Assembly: GCA_945915475.1 (NCBI GenBank)
Contig: CAMEFI010000008.1
Coordinates: forward strand, 29,270 to 93,269
Source of the DNA: an uncultured Clostridium sp.
GTDB lineage: Bacteria > Bacillota > Clostridia > Lachnospirales > Lachnospiraceae
Direction: 5' to 3'
DNA length: 64,000 nucleotides
The translations under genes and the position numbers were made by a program. The notes beneath the pieces were generated by a model. It was given only the letters and a program-made list of their open reading frames with translations. It was not told where the DNA came from and ran no database searches. Shown here in pieces: positions 1-9,776 of this stretch; positions within the stretch are counted from its first letter, which is position 1, and every line of letters begins with the position of its first letter.

Positions 1-2
1 TT

Positions 3-782
3 CCGGCATATGAGCGTAATATTATTTTGAAACGATGCTTTACAGAAGGTGTCAGAACTTATGTTACACCGAAGATATCAGATATATTGCTAAGAGGTGC
101 AGATAATATTCATCTGTTTGATACGCCGTTGTATCTGTCCAGAAACCAGGGACTGTCAGCTGACCAGCTAATGTTCAAGCGATTGTTGGACTTAGCTGTA
201 TGTCTGCCTGTATCTGTATTGTTGATGCCGCTTTTTCTGGTGATTGCATTTCTAATCAAGATATACGATGGAGGTCCTGTTTTATATAAGCAGCCAAGAC
301 TTACCGTGGATGGTAAGGTGTTTAACATATATAAGTTCCGAAGTATGCGGATGGATTCTGAGAAGGAAGGAGCACAGCTTGCCAGGAAGAATGATGATCG
401 TATTACACCGGTGGGACGTGTGCTTCGTGCATTGCATTTTGATGAGTTTCCACAGCTTATTAATATTATCAAAGGAGATATGTCATTAGTTGGCCCGAGA
501 CCGGAACGGCCGGAGATTGCAGCACAATACAAAGAGATTATTCCGGAGTTTGATTTTCGCCTTAAGGTAAAGGCAGGACTTACCGGGTACGCGCAGGTAT
601 ATGGCAAGTATAATACAACTCCGTATGATAAGTTGAAGTTAGACCTTACGTATATTGAGAATTATTCATTCTGGTTAGATATTAAGCTGATGTTCCTGAC
701 ATTTAAGATTCTGTTTCAGAAGGAGAATACAGAGGGAATTGATGCAAACCAGGTGACAGCGGTGAAAGAAAAGAAGGAGTAG
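3..782 (+). CDS. Undecaprenyl-phosphate sugar-1-phosphate transferase, 5'-truncated by window edge
   Basis: This is the initiating phosphoglycosyl transferase, moving a sugar-1-phosphate onto undecaprenyl phosphate at the membrane to start glycan assembly. The frame is open from base 3, so the TTG at 27 is not needed as a start; the gene begins outside the window. What remains is the end of the N-terminal regulatory/CoA-binding-like part and a complete bacterial-sugar-transferase domain. That domain has one hydrophobic re-entrant helix (around LLDLAVCLPVSVLLMP), the KFRSM motif, the catalytic Asp-Glu pair in HFDEFPQL, and GDMSLVGPRPE followed by KAGLTGYAQVYG. The domain is typical of the WbaP/CpsE/TuaA superfamily. 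It sits 5 bases before a CDP-polyol transferase in the same operon. The sugar transferred cannot be read from sequence. Confidence 0.9.
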   Translation, partial: PAYERNIILKRCFTEGVRTYVTPKISDILLRGADNIHLFDTPLYLSRNQGLSADQLMFKRLLDLAVCLPVSVLLMPLFLVIAFLIKIYDGGPVLYKQPRLTVDGKVFNIYKFRSMRMDSEKEGAQLARKNDDRITPVGRVLRALHFDEFPQLINIIKGDMSLVGPRPERPEIAAQYKEIIPEFDFRLKVKAGLTGYAQVYGKYNTTPYDKLKLDLTYIENYSFWLDIKLMFLTFKILFQKENTEGIDANQVTAVKEKKE

Positions 783-787
783 TGTAG

Positions 788-1960
788 ATGAACCGGACTG
801 GGATAAAGGTGATATTTTCGGAATTGGTTCGTGTAGCTACGCTGCCGTTTCGATTGCTTCCGGTTAAGAAGAACCGGATTCTGTTTACAGGGCTTACGGG
901 TGGTCATGTATATGATTATTCCTGTAATCCAAAGTATATATATGAATATTTACGGGATTACGCCAAAGGGCAATATGAATTTGTCTGGGCAGTGAGTGAC
1001 AAAGAAAAATACCGTTTTTTGCAGGAAGAAGGTGTGAAATTAGTTCGACATTTTACACTTTCTTCTATTCCTATGTTATTGACTGCAAAGGTTATTGTTA
1101 CCAATGGTTCCTATGTACCCTGGTTTCCATTTCGAAAGAAACAATGTGTGATCAACACATGGCATGGTGGTGGAGCATATAAAAAAGTGGAGATGGAGAC
1201 GGATAAGACGGATTGGGCGGCAAAACGGATGACATCCTTTTGTGCAAACAATATGGATCTGTTCGTTGCAAGCTGCAGGGTACAGGAGGAACAAATGATC
1301 CGGACAACCTATGGATATCAGGGGGAAGTGCTTCGTAAAGGAACTCCCCGTAATGACAGACTGGTGAATCACGACACAGAGCAGATGGCTCGAAAGGTGA
1401 GAGAGGTATGTCAGATTCCGGCAGATGCAAAGATACTGCTTTACGCGCCAACTTACAGGTATGGAACAGTACCGGCAATACTTGATTGCGATTCCCTGCT
1501 GGAACAGCTAGGAGGAAAGTGGGTATTTTTGAACCGCTATCACCGATATCAGACGGAGGATATGAATGTCCGGGTAGTGGGAACAAAGATGATAGATGTC
1601 ATGGATTATCCGGATATGCAGGAATTGTTAGCGGCAGCTGATGTGTTAGTAACAGACTATTCATCATGTGTATGGGATTATTCTTTTCTGAAAAGACCAT
1701 GTATTCTTTTTGTTCCGGATAAGGAAGAATATATACGCAAGACGGGATTTTATGTGGAACCGGATCAATGGCCGTTTCCACAGGCAGCATCACAGCAGGA
1801 ATTGTGTTCCTTGATTCAGGCATTAGAAGAGAATGCTGTCAGAAAAGAAGAATATATAAAGGATATAGAACGGCATTTGCAGGAACTTGGCAGCTATGAA
1901 AGCGGGCAGGCTACGGAAGCAATTGCAGTGTGGATAAAAAAGAGGATGGAAGAGTGTTAG
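788..1960 (+). CDS. CDP-glycerol/CDP-ribitol phosphotransferase (TagB/TagF family)
   Basis: A 390-residue peripheral membrane enzyme that transfers polyol phosphate from CDP-glycerol or CDP-ribitol to a lipid-linked acceptor. The family hallmarks are visible: TWHGGGAYKK at residues 124-133 containing the catalytic His, KGTPRND near 188-193, and TDYSS at 292-296, which contacts the CDP phosphate. The length matches TagB-type primases rather than the longer TagF polymerases. The start has AAGGAG at 774-779, eight bases upstream. It follows the sugar transferase by five bases and is one of three paralogues in this operon (others at 3182 and 8594). TarI and TarJ downstream make CDP-ribitol likely for at least one of them; which one is not decidable here. 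Confidence 0.9.
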   Translation: MNRTGIKVIFSELVRVATLPFRLLPVKKNRILFTGLTGGHVYDYSCNPKYIYEYLRDYAKGQYEFVWAVSDKEKYRFLQEEGVKLVRHFTLSSIPMLLTAKVIVTNGSYVPWFPFRKKQCVINTWHGGGAYKKVEMETDKTDWAAKRMTSFCANNMDLFVASCRVQEEQMIRTTYGYQGEVLRKGTPRNDRLVNHDTEQMARKVREVCQIPADAKILLYAPTYRYGTVPAILDCDSLLEQLGGKWVFLNRYHRYQTEDMNVRVVGTKMIDVMDYPDMQELLAAADVLVTDYSSCVWDYSFLKRPCILFVPDKEEYIRKTGFYVEPDQWPFPQAASQQELCSLIQALEENAVRKEEYIKDIERHLQELGSYESGQATEAIAVWIKKRMEEC

Positions 1961-1983
1961 GTAATGAGTAGGGAGGCAGGGAT

Positions 1984-3165
1984 ATGCAGACAGCTGTTTC
2001 GGTGATTATACCGGTTCATAATGGTGCAGATTATATTGAGGATACTGTGTCTTGTATTATGAAGCAGACATTTCAGGATATGGAAATTATTATCGTGGAT
2101 GATGGTTCAACAGATGAGACTTCGCAGACCGTACACATGTTACAGGAGCAGGATTCCAGAATTTCTTATATCTATCAGGATAAGGCAAATGCGGGAGTTG
2201 CGAGAAACAAGGGAATGCAGGAGGCCAAGGGGGAGTATCTTCTTTTTTTAGATGGTGATGATCTGTTTGAACCTACATTAGTGGAAGTTATGTATAACCA
2301 GATTGTGAAAGATGAGGCAGACGTATGTGTTTGTGATGCTGACCAGTATGATACAGGAAGTGGACAATATTTGTCTAAACCGCAATATCTGCGTAAGAAA
2401 TATCTGCCGGAGAAGATTCCGTTTTCCAGAAAAGAGATAGGAAATGCAATCTTATATTTTACAACGAGTGTTCCATGGAATAAGATGGTTCGTAAGACAT
2501 TTATCGATGAACATCAGTTGTATTTTCAGGATATTGAACGGGCGAATGATCAGTTTTTTTCTATTATGACATTAGTTTTAGCACAACGGATTACTATAGT
2601 GGATCGTGTGCTGGTACATTACCGGATTAATCAGAAAGGCAATCTTACAACAGAGTTTTCTAAGACGCCTCTTTGCGCATTTGAGGCGATGCTGGCAACA
2701 AAAGAGGAATTAGAGCGAATGAGCTTGCTTCAGGATGAGAATGTGCGGTGTGCATTTGATAATAAGGTATTGAATTTAATGATATACAGTCTGAATATTC
2801 AGCGTTCCATAGATGCTTACAAAGAATTATATGAAACATTAGTAAATGGGGGCTTTGAAAAGCTGGGGATGACAGTGAGAGAAGAGACATATTATTTTAA
2901 CAAATTAGAGTATCAGAATCTGAAAAGCTTTCATGAACTTTCTTACGATCAGTTTCTCCTTATGAAGAATCGGGAATACCGGGATGCCATAGCAAGGAAA
3001 AATGCGGCATATAAGGATATGGTGGAGCAGAAGAATGCGGTGATTGAAGACTTGAAAGAAAAAGAAAAAGAATTAAAGGCAATCAAGAAAAAGAACTGGT
3101 ATAAGAAGATAACAAAGTGGATTGCGAGATATCACAAATTGATTGGCAAAGAAGATGAGTACTAA
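1984..3165 (+). CDS. GT2 family glycosyltransferase with C-terminal coiled coil
   Basis: A 393-residue GT-A fold transferase. The N-terminal 230 residues are a standard GT2 domain: VSVIIPVHNGADYIEDTV, then VDDGSTDETS, and the metal-binding LFLDGDDLFE (DxD-like). The last 70 residues, beginning near EQKNAVIEDLKEKEKELK, are charged and predicted coiled coil followed by a basic helix, which suggests membrane or partner docking. The start has GGGAGG seven bases upstream. It probably decorates or extends the teichoic-acid-like polymer made by the flanking CDP-polyol transferases. Donor and acceptor are unknown. Confidence 0.88.
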   Translation: MQTAVSVIIPVHNGADYIEDTVSCIMKQTFQDMEIIIVDDGSTDETSQTVHMLQEQDSRISYIYQDKANAGVARNKGMQEAKGEYLLFLDGDDLFEPTLVEVMYNQIVKDEADVCVCDADQYDTGSGQYLSKPQYLRKKYLPEKIPFSRKEIGNAILYFTTSVPWNKMVRKTFIDEHQLYFQDIERANDQFFSIMTLVLAQRITIVDRVLVHYRINQKGNLTTEFSKTPLCAFEAMLATKEELERMSLLQDENVRCAFDNKVLNLMIYSLNIQRSIDAYKELYETLVNGGFEKLGMTVREETYYFNKLEYQNLKSFHELSYDQFLLMKNREYRDAIARKNAAYKDMVEQKNAVIEDLKEKEKELKAIKKKNWYKKITKWIARYHKLIGKEDEY

Positions 3166-3181
3166 GGGTTGAGGTGAAGAG

Positions 3182-4957
3182 ATGAAGTTAAATGCACAAA
3201 CAGAAGTATTGGTTGACAAATTAGCCATTCGCCGGGATATTATGACAATTGGAGTATTGGTAAGGGATATGTCAGGCAATCCAGAATCCGTTGAGATTAA
3301 ATTAGCGGTTAAGTTTGAAAACGAAAAAGAAACCCGTATTCTTCCGCTTAGTGTGACGGATACAAGTTTTGATGAAAAAGGGAACTATATCGGATATGCC
3401 ATTTTTGATTATGAGTTAGATGCCGTATTTTTCCGCAGTGATCTAAATAATTTTACCGTGACTGTACAGGCCTATGATGGAAACACATATCGGGATATTC
3501 TGGTGGAAGGGAATGATTTTAATCAGGTAAAAGATGAGAATGAATATGCCTGCAGCCTGAATCAGGGTGTGATCAACATAAAAAGGAAAAAGCCTGTGAA
3601 GATACCAAAGAACAATCCAATTCTGGCTGTTCTTATATTTTGTTACCGTGCGATGGAATTTATAATAGGAACTGCACTGATTCCACTTTTTCTGTTAGAT
3701 GGTATTTATGTTCATTTTTTAGGGAAAAAACGACGCTTTATGGAAAATACGTATGGCGGTGGACAATTAAAAAGGGCACTATTGTTTGCAAAATGGAGAT
3801 ATTCGTCTTTTTGCCGGCTTACTATGAATCGTGCTACGATTAAGAAGACTTTTTTGAACGTGGCAACTTCTGTGATGTCTGTATTTTTTAAGCAGGAATA
3901 TATTTTGTTTGTTTCGTCAAGGAGAACGGATCTTACAGGGAATATCGCTTATGTGAATGATGTTCTGCAGGAGAAAAATGCAAAGGTTTTGTTCTGGCTG
4001 GTACCGGGTAAGACAAAATATATGACATTTCGTAACTTCTGGCTGTTGGCGTATCGATTGGCACGAAGTAAAGTAGTAGTGGTTGATGATTTCACACCGG
4101 TATTAAATGAAGTCTGGGCCATGGAACATCGTATTTTAATTCAGCTATGGCATGCCTGTGGTGCCTTTAAGACATTTGGATTTACAAGGGTTGGGAAGGA
4201 TGGTGGACCGAATCAGACAAGTACCAATCACCGTTACTATAATTATGCCATTGTCAGCTCCTCAGAAATTCGACGCTTTTATGCAGAGGGGTTCGGTATT
4301 GATGTGAAGAATGTGAAGGCATTGGGAATTCCGAGAACGGATGATTTCTTTAAGGAATCTTATAAGACAGAGATCCGTGCCAGACTTTATAAAGATTATC
4401 CACAGCTTCAGAATAAGAAGGTGATATTGTTTGCACCAACTTTTCGAGGGAACGGAGCAGGAACGGCCCATTTTCCATTTGAGAAGTTCGATGTAAAGAA
4501 GATATTAGAAAAGCTTGGGGATGAGTATATGATTATCATTAAGCATCATCCTTTTGTAGAGGCCAGACATCCTGTAGATTCTTCTGTAAAAGACAGAGTA
4601 TTAGACTTGTCTTCGGAGTCTGAGATTAATGATCTGCTCTTTATTACGGATCTTTTAATTACAGATTATTCTTCTGTTATTTTTGAGGCGTCCCTGTTGA
4701 ATATTCCGATGTTGTTCTATGCATATGACCTGGAGGATTATGTTGTAAATAGAGATTTCTATTATCCATTTAAGAATTTTGTACCGGGTAAGATTGTGAG
4801 AAGTATGGATGATATTGTGGAAGCGATTGAAAAGGAAGATTATGAAGGTTGGAAAGTAGAGGCATTTAAGAATCGATTCTTTGACCAGCTTGATGGAAAA
4901 TCTTCAGAACGTGTAGCTGATTTTATTATAAGCTTACTGGAGAAAGGAAAGAAATGA
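3182..4957 (+). CDS. CDP-polyol phosphotransferase with N-terminal beta domain (TagF/TarL-like)
   Basis: A 591-residue enzyme built in three parts. Residues 1-140 look like a beta-rich domain, a hydrophobic stretch lies near 147-175, and a glycerophosphotransferase domain runs to the end. The catalytic HACGAFK is at 325-330, the GIPRTDDFF segment near 382, KHHPF near 454, and TDYSS at 494-498. The bipartite layout and length resemble TagF/TarL polymerases more than the short primases, so it is a candidate chain polymerase. The stop overlaps the next start in an ATGA tetranucleotide, implying coupled translation. The N-terminal domain is not one I can name. Confidence 0.88.
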   Translation: MKLNAQTEVLVDKLAIRRDIMTIGVLVRDMSGNPESVEIKLAVKFENEKETRILPLSVTDTSFDEKGNYIGYAIFDYELDAVFFRSDLNNFTVTVQAYDGNTYRDILVEGNDFNQVKDENEYACSLNQGVINIKRKKPVKIPKNNPILAVLIFCYRAMEFIIGTALIPLFLLDGIYVHFLGKKRRFMENTYGGGQLKRALLFAKWRYSSFCRLTMNRATIKKTFLNVATSVMSVFFKQEYILFVSSRRTDLTGNIAYVNDVLQEKNAKVLFWLVPGKTKYMTFRNFWLLAYRLARSKVVVVDDFTPVLNEVWAMEHRILIQLWHACGAFKTFGFTRVGKDGGPNQTSTNHRYYNYAIVSSSEIRRFYAEGFGIDVKNVKALGIPRTDDFFKESYKTEIRARLYKDYPQLQNKKVILFAPTFRGNGAGTAHFPFEKFDVKKILEKLGDEYMIIIKHHPFVEARHPVDSSVKDRVLDLSSESEINDLLFITDLLITDYSSVIFEASLLNIPMLFYAYDLEDYVVNRDFYYPFKNFVPGKIVRSMDDIVEAIEKEDYEGWKVEAFKNRFFDQLDGKSSERVADFIISLLEKGKK

Positions 4958-6945
4958 AAACATCAGTACAAGAAAAGAAAAGAAGTATAACAGACCGGAT
5001 TAGTGACCGGCAAATCTGTATTTTGCTATATATGATCTCTTTTTTAATGATGACGGCGCTGGGGAGTGTTTTAAGTGTTTCTTATATATTAGACGAGACA
5101 GGAACCGTGGCAAATGCTGCATATCTTGCCGGATATAACTGGCATAACTGGGTAACAAACACCGGCGGTTACTTCTATAAATATGGACAGGCACCGTTTT
5201 ATGCATGGATATTCAAGTGTGTGAATAATCCATATCTTATTTATAAGTTAATGATGATTGTAAATGGTGCATTTGTTGCGTTTGTTCCGGTGATGGCATA
5301 CCGGATCTGTCGTCATCATTTACAACAGGATAATAAGATGAAGTGTGCCATGCTTTCCTTTGTACTTATTTTTGTTCCGGCTACCGTGCTGTATTCTTTG
5401 TTTGCAAGAGCAGATGTGATGTTGATTGCTTTTGCGTGGATCACTCTTTATGTGTTGCTGCAGGCAGGAGATCAGACAAAGAAGAACCGGCAGATTTTGT
5501 ATTCTGCTCTGGTTGCGTTTGTAAGTGTATATATGTATATGTGTCATTCCCGGGGAATTGTCTTTGTCATTGCTGTGTTTATGGTGGTAGTGGCATGGCG
5601 TTTTTTTGCAAAAGAAAAAAATATCTGTTTTCCTTCTTATCTTGTAAGTTTGGTTGTCTGGCTGATGGTGGATAAGAAACTTACCCGTTTCTTCAAATCG
5701 AATATCTGGGGGACCGGGGCAAAGAAGAATACTCTGGAGAACATGAATTATGACAAATACCGGAATCTGCTTACGTTAGATGGAATAAAAACGGTTTTGA
5801 ATAATGTGACAGGCTGGATGTTCAGTACCTTTCTTGGTACATTTGGACTGGCAATTCTAGGATTGCTGTTTTCTATGGTGGTTATCGTGTTCTTTGTTGC
5901 AAAGAAGAAGAATATGACACCGAAAGAAGCGGTAATCAGTATGTATGCCGCTCTTTGCTATGGGGGAACCGTAGCACTTGGAGTGCTGTTTTCTTTTGGT
6001 TCTAATTATCGTTTTGTAACGGGACAGGAGATTACAAGAGCAGACCGGTTTCTGTATAGCCGTTATATTGCGCCAACCTATGGGATTCTCATTTTTATAG
6101 CACTTTATTATCTGTTCTTCCGGACAGATTGTTTCCGATGGAAGACGAAAATGTTTACGTTACTTTTAGGAGGCGGGTTGATTGTATATTGCAGGACCTG
6201 GCTTGCCGGTTATGTGAATAAAGTAGAGTATTCATGGAGAAATACCATTGATGCAGCTCTTTTTTTTGATACGGTACGATATGGCAACGATGCCAACGTA
6301 TATAGCGGTGTCTCCCGGGCACTGCTGAAAGCCGCAGTACTTGCTTTCTTTATCCTGTTTGTATGTATTGTGATCAATCTGTGCAAAATAAAATATACCA
6401 AAACCATTCTTTTTGTGATTGCATGCTGTTTTGTTGTCAGCTTAAGGGTCAATTACAATAAGCTGCGTTTTTCCACGGATATAAGACCTATGGTTACAAT
6501 TGGACCGGTCATCACATCCATGTATCAGTTAGAGACGGATACGGACATATCAGAAGAATATCGGGATGTGTATGTGGATAGTTCCATCACAAGAAAAAGA
6601 ATGTTACAGATTGGTATGCCGCACTTTGATCTGCGGGTTAATCAGAGTGTGCAACCGGAAGATGTTGACAATATGTTTATTGTATCTAAGAGATATTCTG
6701 CCGGCAATGGCTGGATGGATGAGGATTGTTACCGGCTTCCTGATTATGATATGGAAGACGGGGCGACCATTGTCCTGGTGAAGGGAGAAGAACTGAAGTC
6801 TGCTTTGGAGCAAAAAGGAATCAAAGTGGAAGCTCTTCCTGTAGATTATACGAATCGGACATTACCCGAAAGACCACTGGATTTGGAAAAAGATACGGAG
6901 CTGGTATTTGGTTACCAGAAAGCGGCCTTTTTCTATGGCAGATAA
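4954..6945 (+). CDS. Polytopic membrane protein, GT-C-like
   Basis: A 663-residue integral membrane protein with about a dozen hydrophobic helices between residues 25 and 500 and a soluble extracytoplasmic tail of about 160 residues. The first loop after the first helix contains ILDETGTVANA, an acidic pair in the position where GT-C (PMT/ArnT-type) polyprenyl-phosphate-sugar transferases place their catalytic Asp/Glu. The likely role is adding sugars from a polyprenyl-phosphate donor outside the membrane. It is translationally coupled to the upstream CDP-polyol transferase and is the last gene before a promoter at 6953-6981. No family name can be assigned with certainty. Confidence 0.75.
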   Translation: MKTSVQEKKRSITDRISDRQICILLYMISFLMMTALGSVLSVSYILDETGTVANAAYLAGYNWHNWVTNTGGYFYKYGQAPFYAWIFKCVNNPYLIYKLMMIVNGAFVAFVPVMAYRICRHHLQQDNKMKCAMLSFVLIFVPATVLYSLFARADVMLIAFAWITLYVLLQAGDQTKKNRQILYSALVAFVSVYMYMCHSRGIVFVIAVFMVVVAWRFFAKEKNICFPSYLVSLVVWLMVDKKLTRFFKSNIWGTGAKKNTLENMNYDKYRNLLTLDGIKTVLNNVTGWMFSTFLGTFGLAILGLLFSMVVIVFFVAKKKNMTPKEAVISMYAALCYGGTVALGVLFSFGSNYRFVTGQEITRADRFLYSRYIAPTYGILIFIALYYLFFRTDCFRWKTKMFTLLLGGGLIVYCRTWLAGYVNKVEYSWRNTIDAALFFDTVRYGNDANVYSGVSRALLKAAVLAFFILFVCIVINLCKIKYTKTILFVIACCFVVSLRVNYNKLRFSTDIRPMVTIGPVITSMYQLETDTDISEEYRDVYVDSSITRKRMLQIGMPHFDLRVNQSVQPEDVDNMFIVSKRYSAGNGWMDEDCYRLPDYDMEDGATIVLVKGEELKSALEQKGIKVEALPVDYTNRTLPERPLDLEKDTELVFGYQKAAFFYGR

Positions 6946-6952
6946 ACATAAC

Positions 6953-6981
6953 TTGTGAAGATGAATATTCTGTGATAGAAT
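6953..6981 (+). promoter_or_regulatory. Sigma-A-type promoter for the ABC exporter/TarIJ unit
   Basis: TTGTGA at 6953-6958 and TAGAAT at 6976-6981 are separated by 17 bases, about 28 bases before the ABC permease start. The sequence CTGTGATAGAATA around the -10 is repeated exactly at the 41323-41351 promoter. Confidence 0.6.
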
Positions 6982-7008
6982 AAGGCGAATACATCGGGAG
7001 GCAATATG

Positions 7009-7794
7009 ATGAAGCGATTTATAAATGATGTTGTGAAGTATTACAACTATATGGTAAGAGCAGCGAAGTCTGCATTGAAGACGGAGGTAGCCAATTCCTA
7101 TCTGAACTGGATCTGGTGGATTCTGGATCCGTTATTCTCTATGTTAACCTATTATTTGATCTTTGGCGTTATTTTTGATGGAAAAGAACAATACTTTGTA
7201 ATATTTCTGTTTATTGGATTGACGATATGGAATTTCTTTAATAAGAATGTTGTACAGAGTGTCAATATGATCAAGAGAAACAAGTCTATTGTTGCAAAGG
7301 TATATATTCCCAAATACATATTGCTAATCTCTAACATGATGATCAATGGGTTCAAGATGATGATTTCCTGGTTCATTGTTGTGCTGATGATGGTATGCTA
7401 TCGGGTAGAGATATCATGGTATGTGCTTGCCTTTGTCCCAATCATGATCGTGCTTATCATTTTTACATTTGGATTCAGTGTACATTTGCTTCATTTTGGT
7501 GTATTTATCGAGGACCTTAACAATGTGATCAATATTGCATTCAAGTTGTTATTTTACATGACGGGTATTATGTATAATATTGAGAAGAGAATTCATGTTC
7601 CGTGGGTTCGGGATGTGATGATATATGGCAACCCCATTGCATTGCTCATTCATGATATGCGAAATGTATTGTTATATCAGACGGCACCATGTTGGGAAGG
7701 GATGGCTATATGGGCAGCAATTGGAATACTGTTAAGTGCAATAGGTATCAGACAGATCTACAAGAATGAGAATACTTATGTAAAGGTGATATAA
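7009..7794 (+). CDS. tagG: ABC-2 type polysaccharide/polyol-phosphate export permease (TagG-like)
   Basis: The membrane subunit of an ABC exporter that carries lipid-linked polymer across the cytoplasmic membrane. It is about 261 residues with six hydrophobic helices and the family layout: an amphipathic N-terminus, then YLNWIWWILDPLFSMLTY and KRNKSIVAKVYIP. GGAGG at 6997-7001 is four bases from the ATG at 7006 and seven from the one at 7009, so I prefer 7009. The stop overlaps the ATPase start in TAATG. Together with the next gene it forms a TagGH-type transporter, which suits the teichoic-acid enzymes around it. Confidence 0.88.
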   Translation: MKRFINDVVKYYNYMVRAAKSALKTEVANSYLNWIWWILDPLFSMLTYYLIFGVIFDGKEQYFVIFLFIGLTIWNFFNKNVVQSVNMIKRNKSIVAKVYIPKYILLISNMMINGFKMMISWFIVVLMMVCYRVEISWYVLAFVPIMIVLIIFTFGFSVHLLHFGVFIEDLNNVINIAFKLLFYMTGIMYNIEKRIHVPWVRDVMIYGNPIALLIHDMRNVLLYQTAPCWEGMAIWAAIGILLSAIGIRQIYKNENTYVKVI

Positions 7795-8594
7795 TGAAGA
7801 ATAACGAATGGAATGAAGAATTGAATGATGAGATAGATGGAGAGAAGATTAGCAAGGAGATTGATGACCGGGATATTGCTATTGAAGTGAAGAATCTTTG
7901 TATTGGCTATAAGAATATCAAGGCATATTCTATTAAGAAGAGTCTTCTTCGCCTGAAAAAGGTACAGGTGGAAGAATTTCAGGCTGTTAAGAATGTATCC
8001 TTTACGGTTCCCAAGGGCCAGATTATGGGGATCATTGGTAAGAATGGTAGTGGTAAATCTACTATGTTGCGTGCAATTGCCGGAATCTTCAGTCCGGACA
8101 GTGGAACCATCGACCTGAAAGGGCATACGGTATCCCTGCTATCCATTGGTGTCGGTTTTCAAAAAGAAGTAACAGGAAGAGAGAATATATTATTATCCGG
8201 AATGTTGTTAGGATTTTCAGAAGAAGAGATTCGTTCCAAGATGGATGAGATTATTGAATTTGCAGATTTGGGCAGATTTATTGATATGCCGGTTAAGACA
8301 TATTCCAGTGGTATGTATTCTAAGTTGGCATTTTCCATTACTGCCATTTTAGAGACCGAAATTATGCTCATCGATGAGGTGCTTAGTGTAGGAGATCAGA
8401 GATTTAAGAAGAAAAGTTTTCGAAAGATGAAGGAATTGATCTCCAATAAGGATCGTACTGTTGTGATTGTATCGCATAATATATCGACGCTGAGTTCGTT
8501 GTGTGACCGGGTTATGTGGATGCATGATGGAGAAATCATGAAAATTGGTCCAACGGATGAAGTATTAGAAGAATATCAGGAGTTTATGAAATAG
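7794..8594 (+). CDS. tagH: ABC transporter ATPase for teichoic acid export (TagH-like)
   Basis: A 266-residue nucleotide-binding subunit that powers the permease encoded just upstream. Walker A GKNGSGKST is at residues 82-90, the family signature region reads TYSSGMYSKL, Walker B is IMLIDEVLSVGD, and the switch His is in VSHNIS. About 30 charged residues precede the ATPase domain. Unlike the second ABC ATPase in this window (44348) it has no C-terminal cargo-binding domain, so export should not require recognition of a chain-end modification. Its stop overlaps the next gene's GTG start in TAGTG. Confidence 0.9.
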   Translation: MKNNEWNEELNDEIDGEKISKEIDDRDIAIEVKNLCIGYKNIKAYSIKKSLLRLKKVQVEEFQAVKNVSFTVPKGQIMGIIGKNGSGKSTMLRAIAGIFSPDSGTIDLKGHTVSLLSIGVGFQKEVTGRENILLSGMLLGFSEEEIRSKMDEIIEFADLGRFIDMPVKTYSSGMYSKLAFSITAILETEIMLIDEVLSVGDQRFKKKSFRKMKELISNKDRTVVIVSHNISTLSSLCDRVMWMHDGEIMKIGPTDEVLEEYQEFMK

Positions 8595-9754
8595 TGGTAC
8601 GTAAGATTGTCAAATGGTTCGTATTTAAATGCATATATCCCTTTTGGTACTGGCTGACATCGAGAAGAGCCATTCGACGGAATAAAGTGATTTTTGTTGA
8701 GAACCATCAGGGGGCATTGACGGATAATTTCCGATTATTATATCAGGAGTTCCGGCAGAGAGGATATGATATACATGTGCATTATCTTAGGGTGGCACAT
8801 TCCGGTTGGGGAACTATCATTCGGCGGTCTATGCGCTTAATTGGAGATATGGCAACAGCGTCTGTTGTGTTTCTCAATGAGTCGAACAGTCTTTTTGGTG
8901 CCTTTACCCTTCGGAAAGGTACGCAGCTCATTCAGGTATGGCATGCATGTGGAGCCTTTAAAAAATGGGGTTATAGTGTTGCAGACAAGGAATTTGGAGA
9001 GGATGCGAAGGAATTATCGAGATATTCCGGTCATCGTAACTATACATTAGTGCCGGTAAGTGGAAGGGATGTGTGTTTTGCGTATGAAGAGGCATTTGGG
9101 CTTCAGGGCAGGCATGTTGTAAAGCCACTTGGAGTCAGCAGGACAGATGTGTTCTTTGATGATGCATATAAACAAAAGGCATTTGAACATTTATATCAGT
9201 GGAGACCGGAGTGGAAGGGGAAGACAATTCTGTTATATCTCCCCACGTTTCGTGGTTCCATTAAGGAGGCAAAGGCCCCGGATGCTCTGGATTGGGAGAT
9301 ACTTGCCGGTCTGGATGAATCTTATGTGATGGTGATTCAGAATCATCCTTTTGTGACCTCCAAAATGGAGATACCAGCGGATTTGTCACACCGGGTTCTG
9401 GATATAACAGGAATGAGTGAACATGGGATGACAACAGATGAATGGATGATCGTATCGGATATCTGTATTACGGATTATTCTTCTGTTGTATTTGACTATT
9501 CATTGCTGGAGAAACCGATTCTCTTTTTTGCCTATGACTTAGCGTCCTATTATGATGAGAGAGGTTTCTATTTTCCCTATGAGGATTTCGTTCCGGGACC
9601 GATTGTGTACAATACAGAAGAACTGGTGGAACAGATTACCGGTATCACCGGATTTGATTATCATAAGCTGAATGCTTTTAAAGACAGATATATGAATGGG
9701 TGTGATGGAGCATCTACAAAACGAATCGTGAATCGCATTTTAGAAACTGCATAG
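8594..9754 (+). CDS. CDP-glycerol/CDP-ribitol phosphotransferase
   Basis: A 386-residue paralogue of the enzymes at 788 and 3182, with WHACGAFKKWGY starting at residue 116, GVSRTDVFF, a histidine in QNHPFV, and ITDYSSVVFDYSLL. It starts with GTG overlapping the tagH stop. An N-terminal basic/aromatic helix probably binds the membrane. Its place directly before the CDP-ribitol synthesis pair suggests a ribitol-phosphate primase or polymerase (TarK/TarL-like), but TagF-like use of CDP-glycerol cannot be excluded. Confidence 0.88.
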   Translation: MVRKIVKWFVFKCIYPFWYWLTSRRAIRRNKVIFVENHQGALTDNFRLLYQEFRQRGYDIHVHYLRVAHSGWGTIIRRSMRLIGDMATASVVFLNESNSLFGAFTLRKGTQLIQVWHACGAFKKWGYSVADKEFGEDAKELSRYSGHRNYTLVPVSGRDVCFAYEEAFGLQGRHVVKPLGVSRTDVFFDDAYKQKAFEHLYQWRPEWKGKTILLYLPTFRGSIKEAKAPDALDWEILAGLDESYVMVIQNHPFVTSKMEIPADLSHRVLDITGMSEHGMTTDEWMIVSDICITDYSSVVFDYSLLEKPILFFAYDLASYYDERGFYFPYEDFVPGPIVYNTEELVEQITGITGFDYHKLNAFKDRYMNGCDGASTKRIVNRILETA

Positions 9755-9776
9755 ATGAAAACAGGAGGTAGCAGTG

